Below, piece by piece: positions 27,201-35,883 of a stretch of 64,000 nucleotides of DNA. Source of the DNA: Agrilactobacillus composti DSM 18527 = JCM 14202 (GTDB lineage: Bacteria > Bacillota > Bacilli > Lactobacillales > Lactobacillaceae). Both the position numbers and the translations under genes were made by a program. The stretch spans positions 124,001 through 188,000 of the forward strand of contig NZ_AZGA01000002.1 of NCBI RefSeq assembly GCF_001436375.1, read 5' to 3'. The notes beneath the pieces are model-generated. The model worked only from the letters and a program-made list of their open reading frames with translations, searched no databases and was not told the DNA's origin. Numbering within the stretch: the first letter of the stretch is position 1; every line of letters begins with the position of its first letter.

Positions 27201-27645
27201 TCGCAAACTGCTGTACTTCTGCTAAAGAAGCCACGGGGTGATCGGTACCAGGAATCGTCTCAATCCCGGCAGCTAAAGCAGCTTCTTTAGCTGTGACCTT
27301 ATCACCAAACGTATGTAATAACTCTGTCTTAGGACCTACAAAAGTTAGCCCTTCTTCACGAACGCGTTTTGCAAAGTGCTCATTTTCAGACAAAAAACCG
27401 TAGCCGGGATGAATGGCATCTGCGCCACTTTTTTTAGCAGCAGCAATGATACTTTCGATATCCAAATAAGCATCGGTGGGTTTTTCACCAGCACCGATTA
27501 AATAAGCTTCTTGCGCTTTAAAGCGATGGATTGATAGTTCATCTTCTTTGGCATAAATACCTACAGTTTGTAAGCCTAACTCTTCGCAGGCTCGAAAAAT
27601 TCGAGTTGCAATTTCCCCGCGATTTGCAACTAATACTTTTTGCAT
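24202..27645 (-). CDS. pyc: Pyruvate carboxylase
   Basis: This biotin enzyme makes oxaloacetate from pyruvate, bicarbonate and ATP, replenishing aspartate and glutamate precursors. The 1147-residue chain is full length, with domains in the usual order: biotin carboxylase (about 1-450; GGGGRGMR, FIEVNPRVQVEHT), carboxyltransferase (about 520-800; TTLRDAHQSL, CYSGDVANH), the PYC/OADA linker domain, and the biotinyl domain with EAMKMETS carrying Lys1107. AAGGAG lies ten bases before the ATG. It lies between ftsW and ylbF. Together with gltBD it suggests active amino-acid synthesis from central carbon. Confidence 0.99.
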   Translation of the reverse strand: MQKVLVANRGEIATRIFRACEELGLQTVGIYAKEDELSIHRFKAQEAYLIGAGEKPTDAYLDIESIIAAAKKSGADAIHPGYGFLSENEHFAKRVREEGLTFVGPKTELLHTFGDKVTAKEAALAAGIETIPGTDHPVASLAEVQQFATDHGFPIMIKAALGGGGRGMRVVETAAELPEAYDRAKSEAKQAFGSDELYVERFIAHGKHVEVQILADQHGHVMHLFERDCSVQRRNQKVVEVAPCIILTPEQRERVCNAAVKLMQHVGYSNAGTVEFLMEDDHFYFIEVNPRVQVEHTITELITGVDIVQSQLRIAAGADLHKDLHLPAQADLHFEGAAIQCRVTTEDPTNNFFPDTGTLDTYRSPGGNGVRLDVGNAYTGAVVTPYFDSLLVKASVHALSFEAACQKMDRVLHEFDIQGVKTNIPFMENVIKNPVFIAGHALTTFIEDHPELLDIEVHPDPSVALLKYVGDVTINGYADLPRKEHKDATLVSLSALPPLPAHRRVSAKQILDQKGPDAVAQWLSDQQKVLLTDTTLRDAHQSLFATRMRTHDMVRIAGQMSVAMPDLFSYEMWGGATFDVAYRFLKESPWERLQRLRKLFPNTLLQMLFRGSNAVGYKNYPDNVIRNFIDLAAKNGMDVFRIFDSQNWLPQMEPSIEAVRANHKIAEVAMCYSGDVANHKLHKYDLNYYKQLAKDIESAGAHILAIKDMAGLLKPEAAYELISTLKDAVSIPIHLHTHDTAGNGIFTYARAVEAGVDVVDVAQSAMSGATSQPSMGSLYYALENDRRRPELNMAAVEHVNEYFQNLRQAYAGFSTSVTTPQTDVYQTEMPGGQYTNLYQQAKGVGLGKRFDDVKLMYTKVNALFGNIIKVTPSSKVVGDMALFMVQNKLTPDDVINKGQDIDFPESVINFFQGNLGQPVGGFPKAVQAAILKDKPAITVRPGSLVDPVDFDATAKEVAKLLHHQPTPEEVVSYILYPKVFSDYLATHDIYGDVTHLDTATFFEGMRLGETIHITFGPGKESIVTLDEIGEPDVEGMRTVYFELNGQRIQIAIQDKAINHGIVGNQKVEPTNPDQIGAVMTGNIAKVLVKTGQVVTKGEALVVTEAMKMETSIPAPYDGVIKHIYVKAGQRVDADDLLIEMAPQEVKK

Positions 27646-27670
27646 ATAATGCGCACTCCTTCATGACTGA

Positions 27671-27732
27671 ATTTTTAGTGGTGCTATATTTGCCACAACA
27701 TCCTTAGTTTGATCTCATGTCGTGGCACTAAA
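27671..27732 (-). repeat. Nested inverted repeat in the pyc leader
   Basis: TGCCACAACAT (27691-27701) and ATGTCGTGGCA (27717-27727) form an 11-base stem (one G-U in RNA). TTTAGTG / CACTAAA can pair outside it. There is no U run, so it looks like a leader hairpin or operator and not a terminator. Confidence 0.5.
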
Positions 27733-27763
27733 TTGATAGGCCAAGCCATCAATAAAGCGCTAA

Positions 27764-28951
27764 TTATGATCTTAGTTTGGCTTCACGCTTTTCTTTAAGA
27801 CTGATGCTAAGCACTAACCCAATGGCAATAGACAATGTGATAATACTAGAACCACCATAACTAATAAATGGTAACGTCACCCCAGTGATGGGTAAAAAGC
27901 CAATCACACCGGCAATGTTAAAGGAGGCTTGCACTAACATCATGGCTGCAGTGCCATAACAAATCAGTGACCGATAAGTGGTGTGGGCATGAATGCCCAC
28001 AAAAATAATACGACAAATTAGGAAGAAAAGTAATCCCAATACACATACAACACCAATCACGCCCAATTCCTCAGACAAAACCGCTAAAATAAAATCTGTG
28101 TAAGGCACTGGCAAATAACCCTTTTTTTGGATACTATTGCCAATGCCCCGCCCCAGCCAACCGCCGTTATTAATGGCGATATAAGAGTTCACCAATTGAC
28201 TGCCACCAGTCCGTTCCCGTTGGAAAGGATACAAGAAGGATAAAATACGCTGATACTGGTAACTATGTTCTAAAAAATTAATAGGAAACTTCTTCAAAAA
28301 ATTAATGGCTAACGGAATCAAGCTGCCAATACCCACTATAAAAGATAGACCCCAACCAATGGGAATGCCCGCTGAAAAAATCATAATGCTGACAATTAAA
28401 GCCAAGATTGACGCGCCACCAGTATCGGGCTGTAATAGTACCAGTAACGTGATGAAGCCAACTAAAGCCACTGGGCCTACCAAATTATGAATAATTTGAC
28501 CCTTCACCAAGTTTGGCCCACGTTTATCAAAGATAAATGCCAAATATAAAATAATGGTCACTTTGGCAATTTCTGTAGGCTGAATATTGATCGGCCCTAA
28601 ATTGATCCAAGCCACTGCCCCATTGACAGCGGCAGCAGGATGTACCTTTTGTAAAATAATGAGATAAAATAGCAATACTAAAGTGATGCCAATAATCCAG
28701 AGCATAACTTTGGCATTGCGCAAAAAACCCATATTTCCAAAGGTACAAATGAGCATAATGAACAAACCACCAATTGCCCAAAATATTTGTCGACGCAAAT
28801 AGGTGGTAGGATCCAGATGATTAACAGCTAAAATATCGGAACTCGCCGAATAAACCATTACAATCCCAATTGCAATCAGCAATAACGTGGGAATAATGAT
28901 GTAATAGTCTAAATAAGGCAGCTTACGTCGAATATTTCGAAAGATCTGCAC
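27764..28951 (-). CDS. ftsW: FtsW/RodA/SpoVE family peptidoglycan polymerase
   Basis: SEDS proteins polymerise glycan strands; FtsW does this at the division septum with a partner PBP. The 395-residue protein has about ten membrane helices and the SEDS signature near the end (GVTLPFISYGGSSI), plus LLQPDTGGASIL carrying the catalytic-type Asp and NSYIAINNGGWLGRGIGNS. The longer open frame overlaps ylaN by 60 bases; a GTG at 28951, eight bases after the ylaN stop region and with AAAGGG upstream, fits better. The ylaN-ftsW-pyc order is that of Bacillus, which supports ftsW over rodA. Confidence 0.92.
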   Translation of the reverse strand: MQIFRNIRRKLPYLDYYIIIPTLLLIAIGIVMVYSASSDILAVNHLDPTTYLRRQIFWAIGGLFIMLICTFGNMGFLRNAKVMLWIIGITLVLLFYLIILQKVHPAAAVNGAVAWINLGPINIQPTEIAKVTIILYLAFIFDKRGPNLVKGQIIHNLVGPVALVGFITLLVLLQPDTGGASILALIVSIMIFSAGIPIGWGLSFIVGIGSLIPLAINFLKKFPINFLEHSYQYQRILSFLYPFQRERTGGSQLVNSYIAINNGGWLGRGIGNSIQKKGYLPVPYTDFILAVLSEELGVIGVVCVLGLLFFLICRIIFVGIHAHTTYRSLICYGTAAMMLVQASFNIAGVIGFLPITGVTLPFISYGGSSIITLSIAIGLVLSISLKEKREAKLRS

Positions 28952-28958
28952 AACAGTT

Positions 28959-29255
28959 TCAGTCCCTTTGCTTAGAATGAGCGGCTTGTTTTTTGGTAAT
29001 TGCCTGATACAGCGCTTCAATCTCTAAGCCAAGATCGTTTACCAATTCTTGGGCAACTTGATTAGAAATCAAGCCGCAACGTTTCGCAAAATCAACTTTA
29101 TTGGAATAAACGAGCATCTGTGTATCAATAATTTCTTCGATGATTGGACATTGCATTAAACAAAGATCATCGAATTGTCCTAAAAGATCTTGGCGAATCT
29201 TATCACCGTCAGCTTTAAGAATGGCCAGACCAGTTTGTGCTTTTAGATTTTCCAT
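28959..29255 (-). CDS. ylaN: YlaN family protein (UPF0358)
   Basis: The 98-residue cytoplasmic helical protein matches YlaN (ALYQAITKKQ end, LLGQFDDLCLMQCPIIEEII centre). In Bacillus and Staphylococcus YlaN has been linked to iron homeostasis and the Fur regulator. Family length is about 90. GGAGG lies shortly before the ATG. It heads a long cluster with ftsW, pyc and the competence genes and has a very good promoter, so it may set the transcription of everything down to pyc or further. Confidence 0.92.
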   Translation of the reverse strand: MENLKAQTGLAILKADGDKIRQDLLGQFDDLCLMQCPIIEEIIDTQMLVYSNKVDFAKRCGLISNQVAQELVNDLGLEIEALYQAITKKQAAHSKQRD

Positions 29256-29357
29256 TGGATATCCTCCAAATTATAAACTTCTTCAATATACGTTATTATA
29301 TCATTTTCACAAAAAATTAGGCAATATTTACCAATAAATCGTAAAAAGTTACCACTT

Positions 29358-29386
29358 AGCATACAGATTCACATGTCATCTGTCAA
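29358..29386 (-). promoter_or_regulatory. ylaN promoter
   Basis: A perfect TTGACA (29381-29386) and TATGCT (29358-29363) with 17 bases between on the minus strand, about 100 bases before ylaN. Confidence 0.82.
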
Positions 29387-29448
29387 ATCCGTTGCTATAA
29401 GCCAGGTCTATCCAAGTTAGGTGCGGTCTTGATTTGCGACCGTTTCGC

Positions 29449-29493
29449 AAAAAAAAAGCTTGTTATTTGATTATAAACCAAATAACAAGCTGT
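29449..29493 (-). terminator. Terminator of typA
   Basis: Perfect 13-base stem AGCTTGTTATTTG / CAAATAACAAGCT followed by a long T run in the minus direction. Confidence 0.92.
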
Positions 29494-29522
29494 GATGCGT
29501 GCAAATTCGTTATAAAACTAAA

Positions 29523-31367
29523 TTATTTTTTGGCAGCAATTTTACGCTTCTTAGCTGCTTTTGTCCGTTCACCAGTATTTAAGATTTTCTTACGTAAACG
29601 AACACTTTCAGGGGTTACTTCACAAAGCTCATCGTCATTCAAGAATTCAATAGATTCTTCAAGTGACAAATGCTTTGGTGTTCTAATCGCAGCAGCGTGG
29701 TCTTTACCAGATGCCCGCGTATTAGTTAAGTTTTTACCCTTTGTGACGTTGACAGCAATATCTTGTTCCCGACTACTTTGACCCACGATCATGCCCTCAT
29801 AGACTTCAGTTTGCGCCCCAATAAATAAGACACCACGATCTTCGACAGATTGCAAGCTATAAGTTGTGGCATTGCCAGCATTAATGGAAACCAAGGCACC
29901 AGTATGGCGACCAGGTGTCCAATTTTTAATGACTGGTGCATATTTTTCAAAGGTATGGTTCATGATACCATAGCCACCAGTTTGGGATAAGAATTCATTA
30001 GAATAGCCAATCAAGCCTCTTGATGGTGCTAAGAAGTTCAACCGTGTTTGACCATTACCAGTGCTTTCCATATTTTGCATTTCGCCTTTGCGTTGGGACA
30101 TGGCATCAATCACGGAACCAACATATTCATCAGGTGTATCGATTTGAACCGCTTCAAAAGGTTCGCTTAACACGCCATCTTTTTCGCGATAAATAACCTC
30201 TGGCCGGGAAAGTTGTAATTCGAAACCTTCACGCCGCATTTCTTCGACTAAGATAGATAAATGTAATTCACCACGACCAGAAACAACCCATGCACTTGGT
30301 TTGTCTGTATCTTCTACCCGCAAAGAAACATCGGTTTGCAATTGACTCTTCAAACGATCTTCCAATTTACGTGCTGTGACAAATTTACCTTCCTTACCAG
30401 CAAAAGGTGAATCATTTGCTAAAAAGGTCATTTGTAATGTCGGTTCATCGATCCGCAAAATAGGTAAAGCATCAGGATGGTCAACTGGTGTGACCGTTTC
30501 CCCAACGAAGATATCTTCCATACCAGAAACAGCGATCAAATCCCCAGCCTTAGCTTCCTCGACTTCAATTTTTTTCAAACCAAAGAAACCAAAGATCTTA
30601 GTGACACGGAAATTCTTGCTGGAGCCATCTAATTTCAAAACAGAGACGTTATCCCCAAGTTTGATCTTGCCCCGGAAAATACGGCCAATCCCAATACGAC
30701 CAACATAGTCGTTATAATCCAACATGGCAACTTGAAATTGTAAAGGTTCATCACTGTTGTCAATTGGCGCAGGAATTGTATTTAAAATCGTGTCAAAAAT
30801 TGGTTTCATGGTATGTTTTTGGGTAGCTGGATCATCATCCATACTAGATGTCCCATTCATAGCACTGGCATAAACAACTGGGAATTCCAATTGTTCATCA
30901 TCAGCCCCTAATTCAATGAATAATTCCAAGACTTCATCAACGACTTCAGCTGGACGGGCACCTTCACGGTCGATTTTATTGATAACGACGATTGGTGTTA
31001 AATGTTGTTCCAAGGCCTTTTTCAATACAAACCGTGTTTGCGGCATTGTCCCTTCATAAGCGTCGACGACTAATAAGACCCCATCAACCATTTTCATGAT
31101 ACGTTCTACTTCGCCACCAAAATCCGCATGTCCTGGGGTATCCAAGATATTGATTTTAGTATTGTTATAATCAACGGCCGTATTCTTAGACAAAATCGTA
31201 ATACCACGCTCTTTTTCAATGGCATTAGAGTCCATAGCTCGATCTTGTAGTTGGATATGTTCATCCAAAGTATCTGATTGTTTCAATAATTCATTGACAA
31301 GGGTAGTTTTACCGTGGTCGACGTGGGCAATAATAGCAATATTACGAATATCGTCTCTTGTTTTCAA
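29523..31367 (-). CDS. typA: Ribosome-associated GTPase TypA/BipA
   Basis: TypA is a translational GTPase related to EF-G that helps 50S assembly and adaptation to stress, especially cold. The 614-residue protein has G1 AHVDHGKT (14-21), [33 protein letters not shown], and the C-terminal BipA-specific domain ending in a Lys-rich tail ([15 protein letters not shown]). The frame includes an ATG at 31388 with no site before it; AAAGGAAG precedes the TTG at 31367 by ten bases and this gives the normal N-terminus ([16 protein letters not shown]). It is a single transcription unit. Confidence 0.97.
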   Translation of the reverse strand: MKTRDDIRNIAIIAHVDHGKTTLVNELLKQSDTLDEHIQLQDRAMDSNAIEKERGITILSKNTAVDYNNTKINILDTPGHADFGGEVERIMKMVDGVLLVVDAYEGTMPQTRFVLKKALEQHLTPIVVINKIDREGARPAEVVDEVLELFIELGADDEQLEFPVVYASAMNGTSSMDDDPATQKHTMKPIFDTILNTIPAPIDNSDEPLQFQVAMLDYNDYVGRIGIGRIFRGKIKLGDNVSVLKLDGSSKNFRVTKIFGFFGLKKIEVEEAKAGDLIAVSGMEDIFVGETVTPVDHPDALPILRIDEPTLQMTFLANDSPFAGKEGKFVTARKLEDRLKSQLQTDVSLRVEDTDKPSAWVVSGRGELHLSILVEEMRREGFELQLSRPEVIYREKDGVLSEPFEAVQIDTPDEYVGSVIDAMSQRKGEMQNMESTGNGQTRLNFLAPSRGLIGYSNEFLSQTGGYGIMNHTFEKYAPVIKNWTPGRHTGALVSINAGNATTYSLQSVEDRGVLFIGAQTEVYEGMIVGQSSREQDIAVNVTKGKNLTNTRASGKDHAAAIRTPKHLSLEESIEFLNDDELCEVTPESVRLRKKILNTGERTKAAKKRKIAAKK

Positions 31368-31390
31368 AATTGCGTAACTTCCTTTCATGT

Positions 31391-31437
31391 TTAGCCAGAA
31401 TATTAGACTGATCCCTAACGAAACGGGCTAAACAGTC
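31391..31437 (-). other. Possible H-type pseudoknot in the typA leader
   Basis: Two crossing pairings are possible in the RNA: GACUG (31437-31433) with CAGUC (31410-31406), and UUAGCC (31431-31426) with GGCUAA (31396-31391). The last arm lies ten bases before the typA ribosome-binding site. Confidence 0.35.
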
Positions 31438-31439
31438 GC

Positions 31440-31462
31440 TTGATAATTTAATATATTATCAA
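31440..31462. repeat. Perfect inverted repeat upstream of typA
   Basis: TTGATAAT and ATTATCAA, eight bases each, with a seven-base AT spacer. It lies in the probable promoter region of typA and could be an operator; no regulator is known. Confidence 0.5.
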
Positions 31463-31514
31463 ACTCAATAATTAGCGATTTGCGAATCTTCACGTATGAT
31501 CAATTGCTTTACAT

Positions 31515-31542
31515 TCAAAAAAAGCGTAAATACCACGCTTAC
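31515..31542 (-). terminator. Terminator of the UPF0223-suhB operon
   Basis: AAGCGT / ACGCTT stem, seven-base loop, then a T7 run in the minus direction. Confidence 0.75.
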
Positions 31543-31563
31543 AGTAATGAAAGCACATTCGTT

Positions 31564-32349
31564 TTAATCCTGTTGTTGCAAAGCAACAATTTGTGCATGC
31601 GTCCGTTCCGTTCCAATTAGCACAATTTTAGATGATAACATACTTAGGGGGTTGCCGTCAATATCTGTCACCAATAGGCCCAGTGTTTCCGCCATAACTT
31701 TACCCGCAGCAAAATCCCAGGGCATTAGATGAGAAACGTAGCCATTTTCAATACCTTGCAACACTTTTGTAAATTCAATGCCGGCACTGCCGATGATCCG
31801 TGCCCCTGAGCTTTGGCCGACAGCTGTGGCCATATGGCGTACATCTTTGCGTAACAGTGGCCCTGAGACACCCAATAGGCCATCTGCCAGATTGAGATTT
31901 TGAGGTTTTGGTAAAGCCAATTCATTTTTATAAACCCCAAGTTCTGGCCCGCCCCAAAAAATGTTGCCCGCCACAACGTCCATAATCACACCTACGAGAC
32001 CAATGCCATCTAAGTAAGCCCCAATCATAATGGCAAAGTTTTCTTTTTCCTTGACGAAATTCATCGTTCCATCAATGGGATCCACAAAAAATACCAAGCC
32101 AGCTAAGTCATCGACTTGATCACCAAAACCTTCTTCTCCCACAATTCTTGCTTTGGGATAGGCCCGGCGAATCTCACCGACGAGATGTTTTTCAGTGAGT
32201 TTATCCACATTCGTTACTAAATCATTACGATTAGATTTGGTTTCAACTTGCAAATCGTCATGCAGATGTGCTTTCACATTTTCAGCCGCAGCCGCAATCC
32301 AAAATTTGATTTCACTGGCTAACTGCCAAATATTGATAGATTCAGACAC
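31564..32349 (-). CDS. suhB: Inositol monophosphatase family protein
   Basis: The 261-residue protein has all metal-site motifs of the IMPase fold: GEEGFGD (71-77), DPIDGTMNFV (from Asp90) and the C-terminal MPWDFAAGKV. Members hydrolyse myo-inositol-1-phosphate or other small phosphate esters such as fructose-1,6-bisphosphate or PAP, so the substrate is open. The start is GTG overlapping the stop of the upstream UPF0223 gene by one base, with AGGAGGGG before it. This pair is commonly linked in lactobacilli. Confidence 0.92.
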   Translation of the reverse strand: MSESINIWQLASEIKFWIAAAAENVKAHLHDDLQVETKSNRNDLVTNVDKLTEKHLVGEIRRAYPKARIVGEEGFGDQVDDLAGLVFFVDPIDGTMNFVKEKENFAIMIGAYLDGIGLVGVIMDVVAGNIFWGGPELGVYKNELALPKPQNLNLADGLLGVSGPLLRKDVRHMATAVGQSSGARIIGSAGIEFTKVLQGIENGYVSHLMPWDFAAGKVMAETLGLLVTDIDGNPLSMLSSKIVLIGTERTHAQIVALQQQD

Positions 32350-32630
32350 TATTGCCCCTCCTTAATATGGACCTGGGTTCCAGTTGTCGCCCGGGCCGCC
32401 TGTATAGCTTGATAAATCGAATAACCAGATACCGTGTTAAATTGTTTATCTAGTTGTTTTTCTTGCATCTTGCTGGGTACAATTTTCTTAAAGACCTGAT
32501 ATTTATCTAGCAAAGCCGCTTTATTGATACCTTTTTCAAAAGCTTGCTCGACGGCATTATAGAAATCAACCACCTGCACAATTTCAGCGGTGGACCAGTC
32601 TGTATCCAACGGGTACGTATAGTTCTCCAT
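32349..32630 (-). CDS. UPF0223 family protein (YktA-like)
   Basis: This 93-residue soluble protein has the family pattern YTYPLDTDWSTAEIVQVVDFY followed by SKMQEKQLDKQF and GYSIYQAIQAA. Its function is unknown to me. The start at 32630 has GGAG ten bases upstream; an upstream TTG in the same frame overlaps that site. It is translationally coupled to suhB and is the first gene of that two-gene unit. Confidence 0.88.
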   Translation of the reverse strand: MENYTYPLDTDWSTAEIVQVVDFYNAVEQAFEKGINKAALLDKYQVFKKIVPSKMQEKQLDKQFNTVSGYSIYQAIQAARATTGTQVHIKEGQ

Positions 32631-32703
32631 TAAAAAAACACGCTCCAATTCGTAAAACCTGACTGCCGAAAAAATCAGTTAGTGTTTATTATACAACATC
32701 CCA

Positions 32704-32757
32704 CAAAAATAGAGCACCCACTTTCTGAAATTTTCATTCCCAGGAAGTGACTGCTCT
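32704..32757 (-). terminator. Terminator of the pdh operon
   Basis: Long interrupted stem (AGAGCA/TGCTCT outer, CACTT-CTG/CAG-AAGTG inner) followed by ATTTTTG on the minus strand, just after pdhD. Confidence 0.8.
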
Positions 32758-32768
32758 GAAAATACTGC

Positions 32769-34175
32769 TTAAATATTGGTTGGGAAGCCTTCAGCAACGT
32801 CAGCTGCATCCATAATTGCTTCACCTAAAGTTGGATGTGGGTGAATAGTTAATGCTAAATCTTCAATATTCATCCCGGCTTCAACAGCAACCGTTAATTC
32901 TGAAATCAAATCACTGGCACCAGGGCCAGCTACTTGCCCACCAAGTAAAGTACCATCTTTTTTATCAGAGATCAGTTTCACAAAACCTTCCGTCTCATCC
33001 AAAGAAATGGCCCGTCCATTGGCAGCAAATGGGAATTTAGAAGCTTTCGCATCATATCCCTTGTCCTTAGCTTCGGTTAAAGTTAACCCGGTGGAAGCTA
33101 ACTCTGGGTCACAATAACATACACCTGGCATTGCTTTGTAATCCACGGCCGACTTCTTACCAGAAATTGCCTCAGCGGCAATCTTGCCTTCATAAGAAGC
33201 TTTGTGGGCTAAAGCCGCACCAGCTACAATATCGCCAATAGCATAAATGTTTGAAACGTTAGTCCGGCCTTGGTTATCGACTTCGATCAAGCCCCGTTCA
33301 CTGGTTTTAATACCCGCTTGTTCTAAGCCCATGTCATTGGTGTTAGGGCGCCGTCCCACAGTGACCATGACATAATCCGCTTTAATGCTTTGGGACTTGC
33401 CATCGACTTCATATTTAACCGTGACATCTTTATCAGTTTGAACCGCTTCTTTAGCCATGGCATTGGTGATCACATCGGTCCCCTTTTGTTTGAAGTTGTT
33501 CAAGACCAAGGCAACCATGTCCTTATCAAAGTTTGGCAAAATTGACGGTGTCCCTTCTAAGATAGTCACATGTGCCCCTAAATTAGTATACGCACCAGCT
33601 AATTCAGAACCAATGTAGCCACCACCAATAACCACCAATTCTTTAGGAATTTCTGGTAAATTTAAACCACCCGTGGAATCTACTACCCGGCCTTCAAATT
33701 TAAAACCAGGAATCTCAATGGGGCGACTGCCGGTAGCAATAATTAAGTTCTTAAATGTATAAGTTTGCGCACTGTCTTTTTGAATAACTCGGAAACTATG
33801 ACTATCCTTTAAAAAAGCATCCCCCATAATCAGGTCAATTTTATGCTTTTTAAAGAGCATCGCTACACCTGAAGTTAAGCGGTGTACCACTTTATTTTCT
33901 TTCCAGTCTTGGGTTTTAGCCCAGTCAATTGATGGTTTTTGAGTCGTAATGCCAAAAGTTGAGGCATCACTGGCATATTGTAAACGGTGGCCGGCATTAA
34001 TCAAGGCCTTTGAAGGAATACAACCCACGTTTAAACAAACCCCGCCAACAAATTCTCTTTCAATGACTGTTACTTTTTGACCTAACTCAGCGGCATGAAT
34101 TGCAGCAACGTAACCCCCAGGTCCAGAACCGATGACAACTGTATCTAAGTCAATTGCGAAATCTCCAACTACCAT
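32769..34175 (-). CDS. pdhD: Dihydrolipoyl dehydrogenase (E3)
   Basis: E3 reoxidises the lipoyl groups of the pyruvate dehydrogenase complex and passes electrons to NAD+. The 468-residue flavoprotein has the FAD loop VVIGSGPGGYVAA, redox pair Cys47/Cys52 in GGVCLNVGCIPSKA, NAD-binding loop VVIGGGYIGSELAG, second FAD motif YAIGDIVAG, and the active-site His in TIHPHPTLGE. It is the last gene of the pdhABCD operon and starts seven bases after pdhC ends, with GAGG five bases before the ATG. Confidence 0.98.
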   Translation of the reverse strand: MVVGDFAIDLDTVVIGSGPGGYVAAIHAAELGQKVTVIEREFVGGVCLNVGCIPSKALINAGHRLQYASDASTFGITTQKPSIDWAKTQDWKENKVVHRLTSGVAMLFKKHKIDLIMGDAFLKDSHSFRVIQKDSAQTYTFKNLIIATGSRPIEIPGFKFEGRVVDSTGGLNLPEIPKELVVIGGGYIGSELAGAYTNLGAHVTILEGTPSILPNFDKDMVALVLNNFKQKGTDVITNAMAKEAVQTDKDVTVKYEVDGKSQSIKADYVMVTVGRRPNTNDMGLEQAGIKTSERGLIEVDNQGRTNVSNIYAIGDIVAGAALAHKASYEGKIAAEAISGKKSAVDYKAMPGVCYCDPELASTGLTLTEAKDKGYDAKASKFPFAANGRAISLDETEGFVKLISDKKDGTLLGGQVAGPGASDLISELTVAVEAGMNIEDLALTIHPHPTLGEAIMDAADVAEGFPTNI

Positions 34176-34182
34176 TTAATCC

Positions 34183-35856
34183 TCATCCTTCCATCAACAA
34201 TAATTCAGGATCCGCTAATAATTTCTTTAATTCATTCATTGCTTCTTGGGCATAAGCGCCGTCAATCAAACGATGATCAAAAGATAATGACAATTTCATC
34301 ATAGCACCCACAGCAATTTGGCCATCAGTTGTCACATAGGGTTCTTTGGCGATACGGCCAAAGCCAAGGATCGCAACTTCAGGGTAATTGATAACTGGGG
34401 TGAACCAACCACCGCCAATAGAACCAATGTTACTGATAGTAATCGTGCCAGAGCGCATGGATTGTGGTTTGAGTTTATTGTCTTTAGCTAATTCAGCATT
34501 TTCAGAAATTTCCTTGGCAATTTCAAAAATACTCTTCTTATCCGCATCTTTGATATTTGGCACATATAGGCCGTGTGGTGTATTGGTAGCAATCCCGATA
34601 TTGAAGTAATTCTTATGCACGATTTCTTGGGCGACGTCATCAATTGACGCATTCAAATCAGGATAATCCTTGACTGTAACAACTAAAGCCTTGACGACAT
34701 AAGCTAAGAAGGTCAAATGAATGCCCCGATCAGCAGCAACCGTCTTGTATTTCTTACGATGGGCCATCAACTTAGAAACTTCGACGTCATCAAAGATTGT
34801 CACATGTGGTGCCGTATGCTTACTGGTGGTCATTGCCTTAGCAATAGCCCGCCGTGTTGGTGACATCTTTTCACGAACTTCACGATCAGGTTCGGTGGAT
34901 GTGTAAGCTTTAGGTGTCTCGGCCGCAGCTGGGGCTGCAGTAGCTGTAGGTGCACTGGCCGGTGCAGCTGTACTAGCTGGCGCAACAGCAGGCGCACTGG
35001 TGCCACCGGCAATAAAGTTATCCACATCTTGTTTGGTGATCCGATTATGATTCCCAGTAGCTGGGACTTGTGAAATATCCACGTCATGTTCTCTGGCATA
35101 TTGCCGCACAGATGGCATGGCTAAAACTTCCCGGTTAGGATCACTGATGGCAACCACATTATTTGGCGTTACTGCAGCAGGACCGCTGGCCGCATTTTGA
35201 ACTTGTGGTTCAGGTGCATTGGCTGGGGTGGCAGCGGGTGCACTGCTACCGGCACCCACGGGTGTGGCATCATTATGGCCAGGGGCATCAATTTCAACTA
35301 AAACTTGGCCAACTTCCACCGTATCCCCTTCATTGGCTACAATGTTAGTAACTTTACCAGTCACTGGTGAAGGAATTTCTTCAACGGACTTATCATTTTG
35401 AACTTCTAACAAAGTGTCATCTTCATTGATGGTGTCGCCAACTTTAACGTGCCACTTGACGATTTCACCTTCCACAATACCTTCACCAAGTTCTGGCAGT
35501 TTAAACTGATAAACTTTGTCGGCGGAACTTGAAGCAGTGGGTGCTGGGGTAGCAGCGGGCGCCGCTGTCGGTGCTGCAGCCGCCGGTGTTGCCGCTGGGG
35601 TATCATTACCAGCAGCGCCTGGTGCATCAATTTCGATCAAAGGCTGACCGACTTCCACAGTGTCGCCTTCATTAGCCATGATATTGAGTACCTTCCCAGT
35701 AACTGGTGAGGGAATTTCCTCAACTGATTTGTCGTTTTGCACCTCCAGTAAAGTATCGTCTTCATTGATGGTATCACCAACTTTAACATGCCACTTGACG
35801 ATTTCACCTTCAACGATACCTTCACCTAGTTCGGGTAGTTTGAATTGATAGGCCAT
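34183..35856 (-). CDS. pdhC: Dihydrolipoamide acetyltransferase (E2) with two lipoyl domains
   Basis: E2 forms the core of the pyruvate dehydrogenase complex and transfers acetyl groups to CoA. The 557 residues are arranged as lipoyl domain 1 (about 3-80, Lys43), an Ala/Pro-rich linker, lipoyl domain 2 (about 116-193, Lys156), another linker, the E3/E1-binding domain (about 250-285), a third linker and the catalytic domain ending in SFDHRLIDGA. The two lipoyl domains differ at only about five positions in the protein, although their codons differ much more. AAAGGAAG precedes the ATG at 35856; the frame's earlier start is inside the gap after pdhB. Confidence 0.98.
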   Translation of the reverse strand: MAYQFKLPELGEGIVEGEIVKWHVKVGDTINEDDTLLEVQNDKSVEEIPSPVTGKVLNIMANEGDTVEVGQPLIEIDAPGAAGNDTPAATPAAAAPTAAPAATPAPTASSSADKVYQFKLPELGEGIVEGEIVKWHVKVGDTINEDDTLLEVQNDKSVEEIPSPVTGKVTNIVANEGDTVEVGQVLVEIDAPGHNDATPVGAGSSAPAATPANAPEPQVQNAASGPAAVTPNNVVAISDPNREVLAMPSVRQYAREHDVDISQVPATGNHNRITKQDVDNFIAGGTSAPAVAPASTAAPASAPTATAAPAAAETPKAYTSTEPDREVREKMSPTRRAIAKAMTTSKHTAPHVTIFDDVEVSKLMAHRKKYKTVAADRGIHLTFLAYVVKALVVTVKDYPDLNASIDDVAQEIVHKNYFNIGIATNTPHGLYVPNIKDADKKSIFEIAKEISENAELAKDNKLKPQSMRSGTITISNIGSIGGGWFTPVINYPEVAILGFGRIAKEPYVTTDGQIAVGAMMKLSLSFDHRLIDGAYAQEAMNELKKLLADPELLLMEG

Positions 35857-35883
35857 AGTTTTCTTCCTTTCTATATCCAAAAA

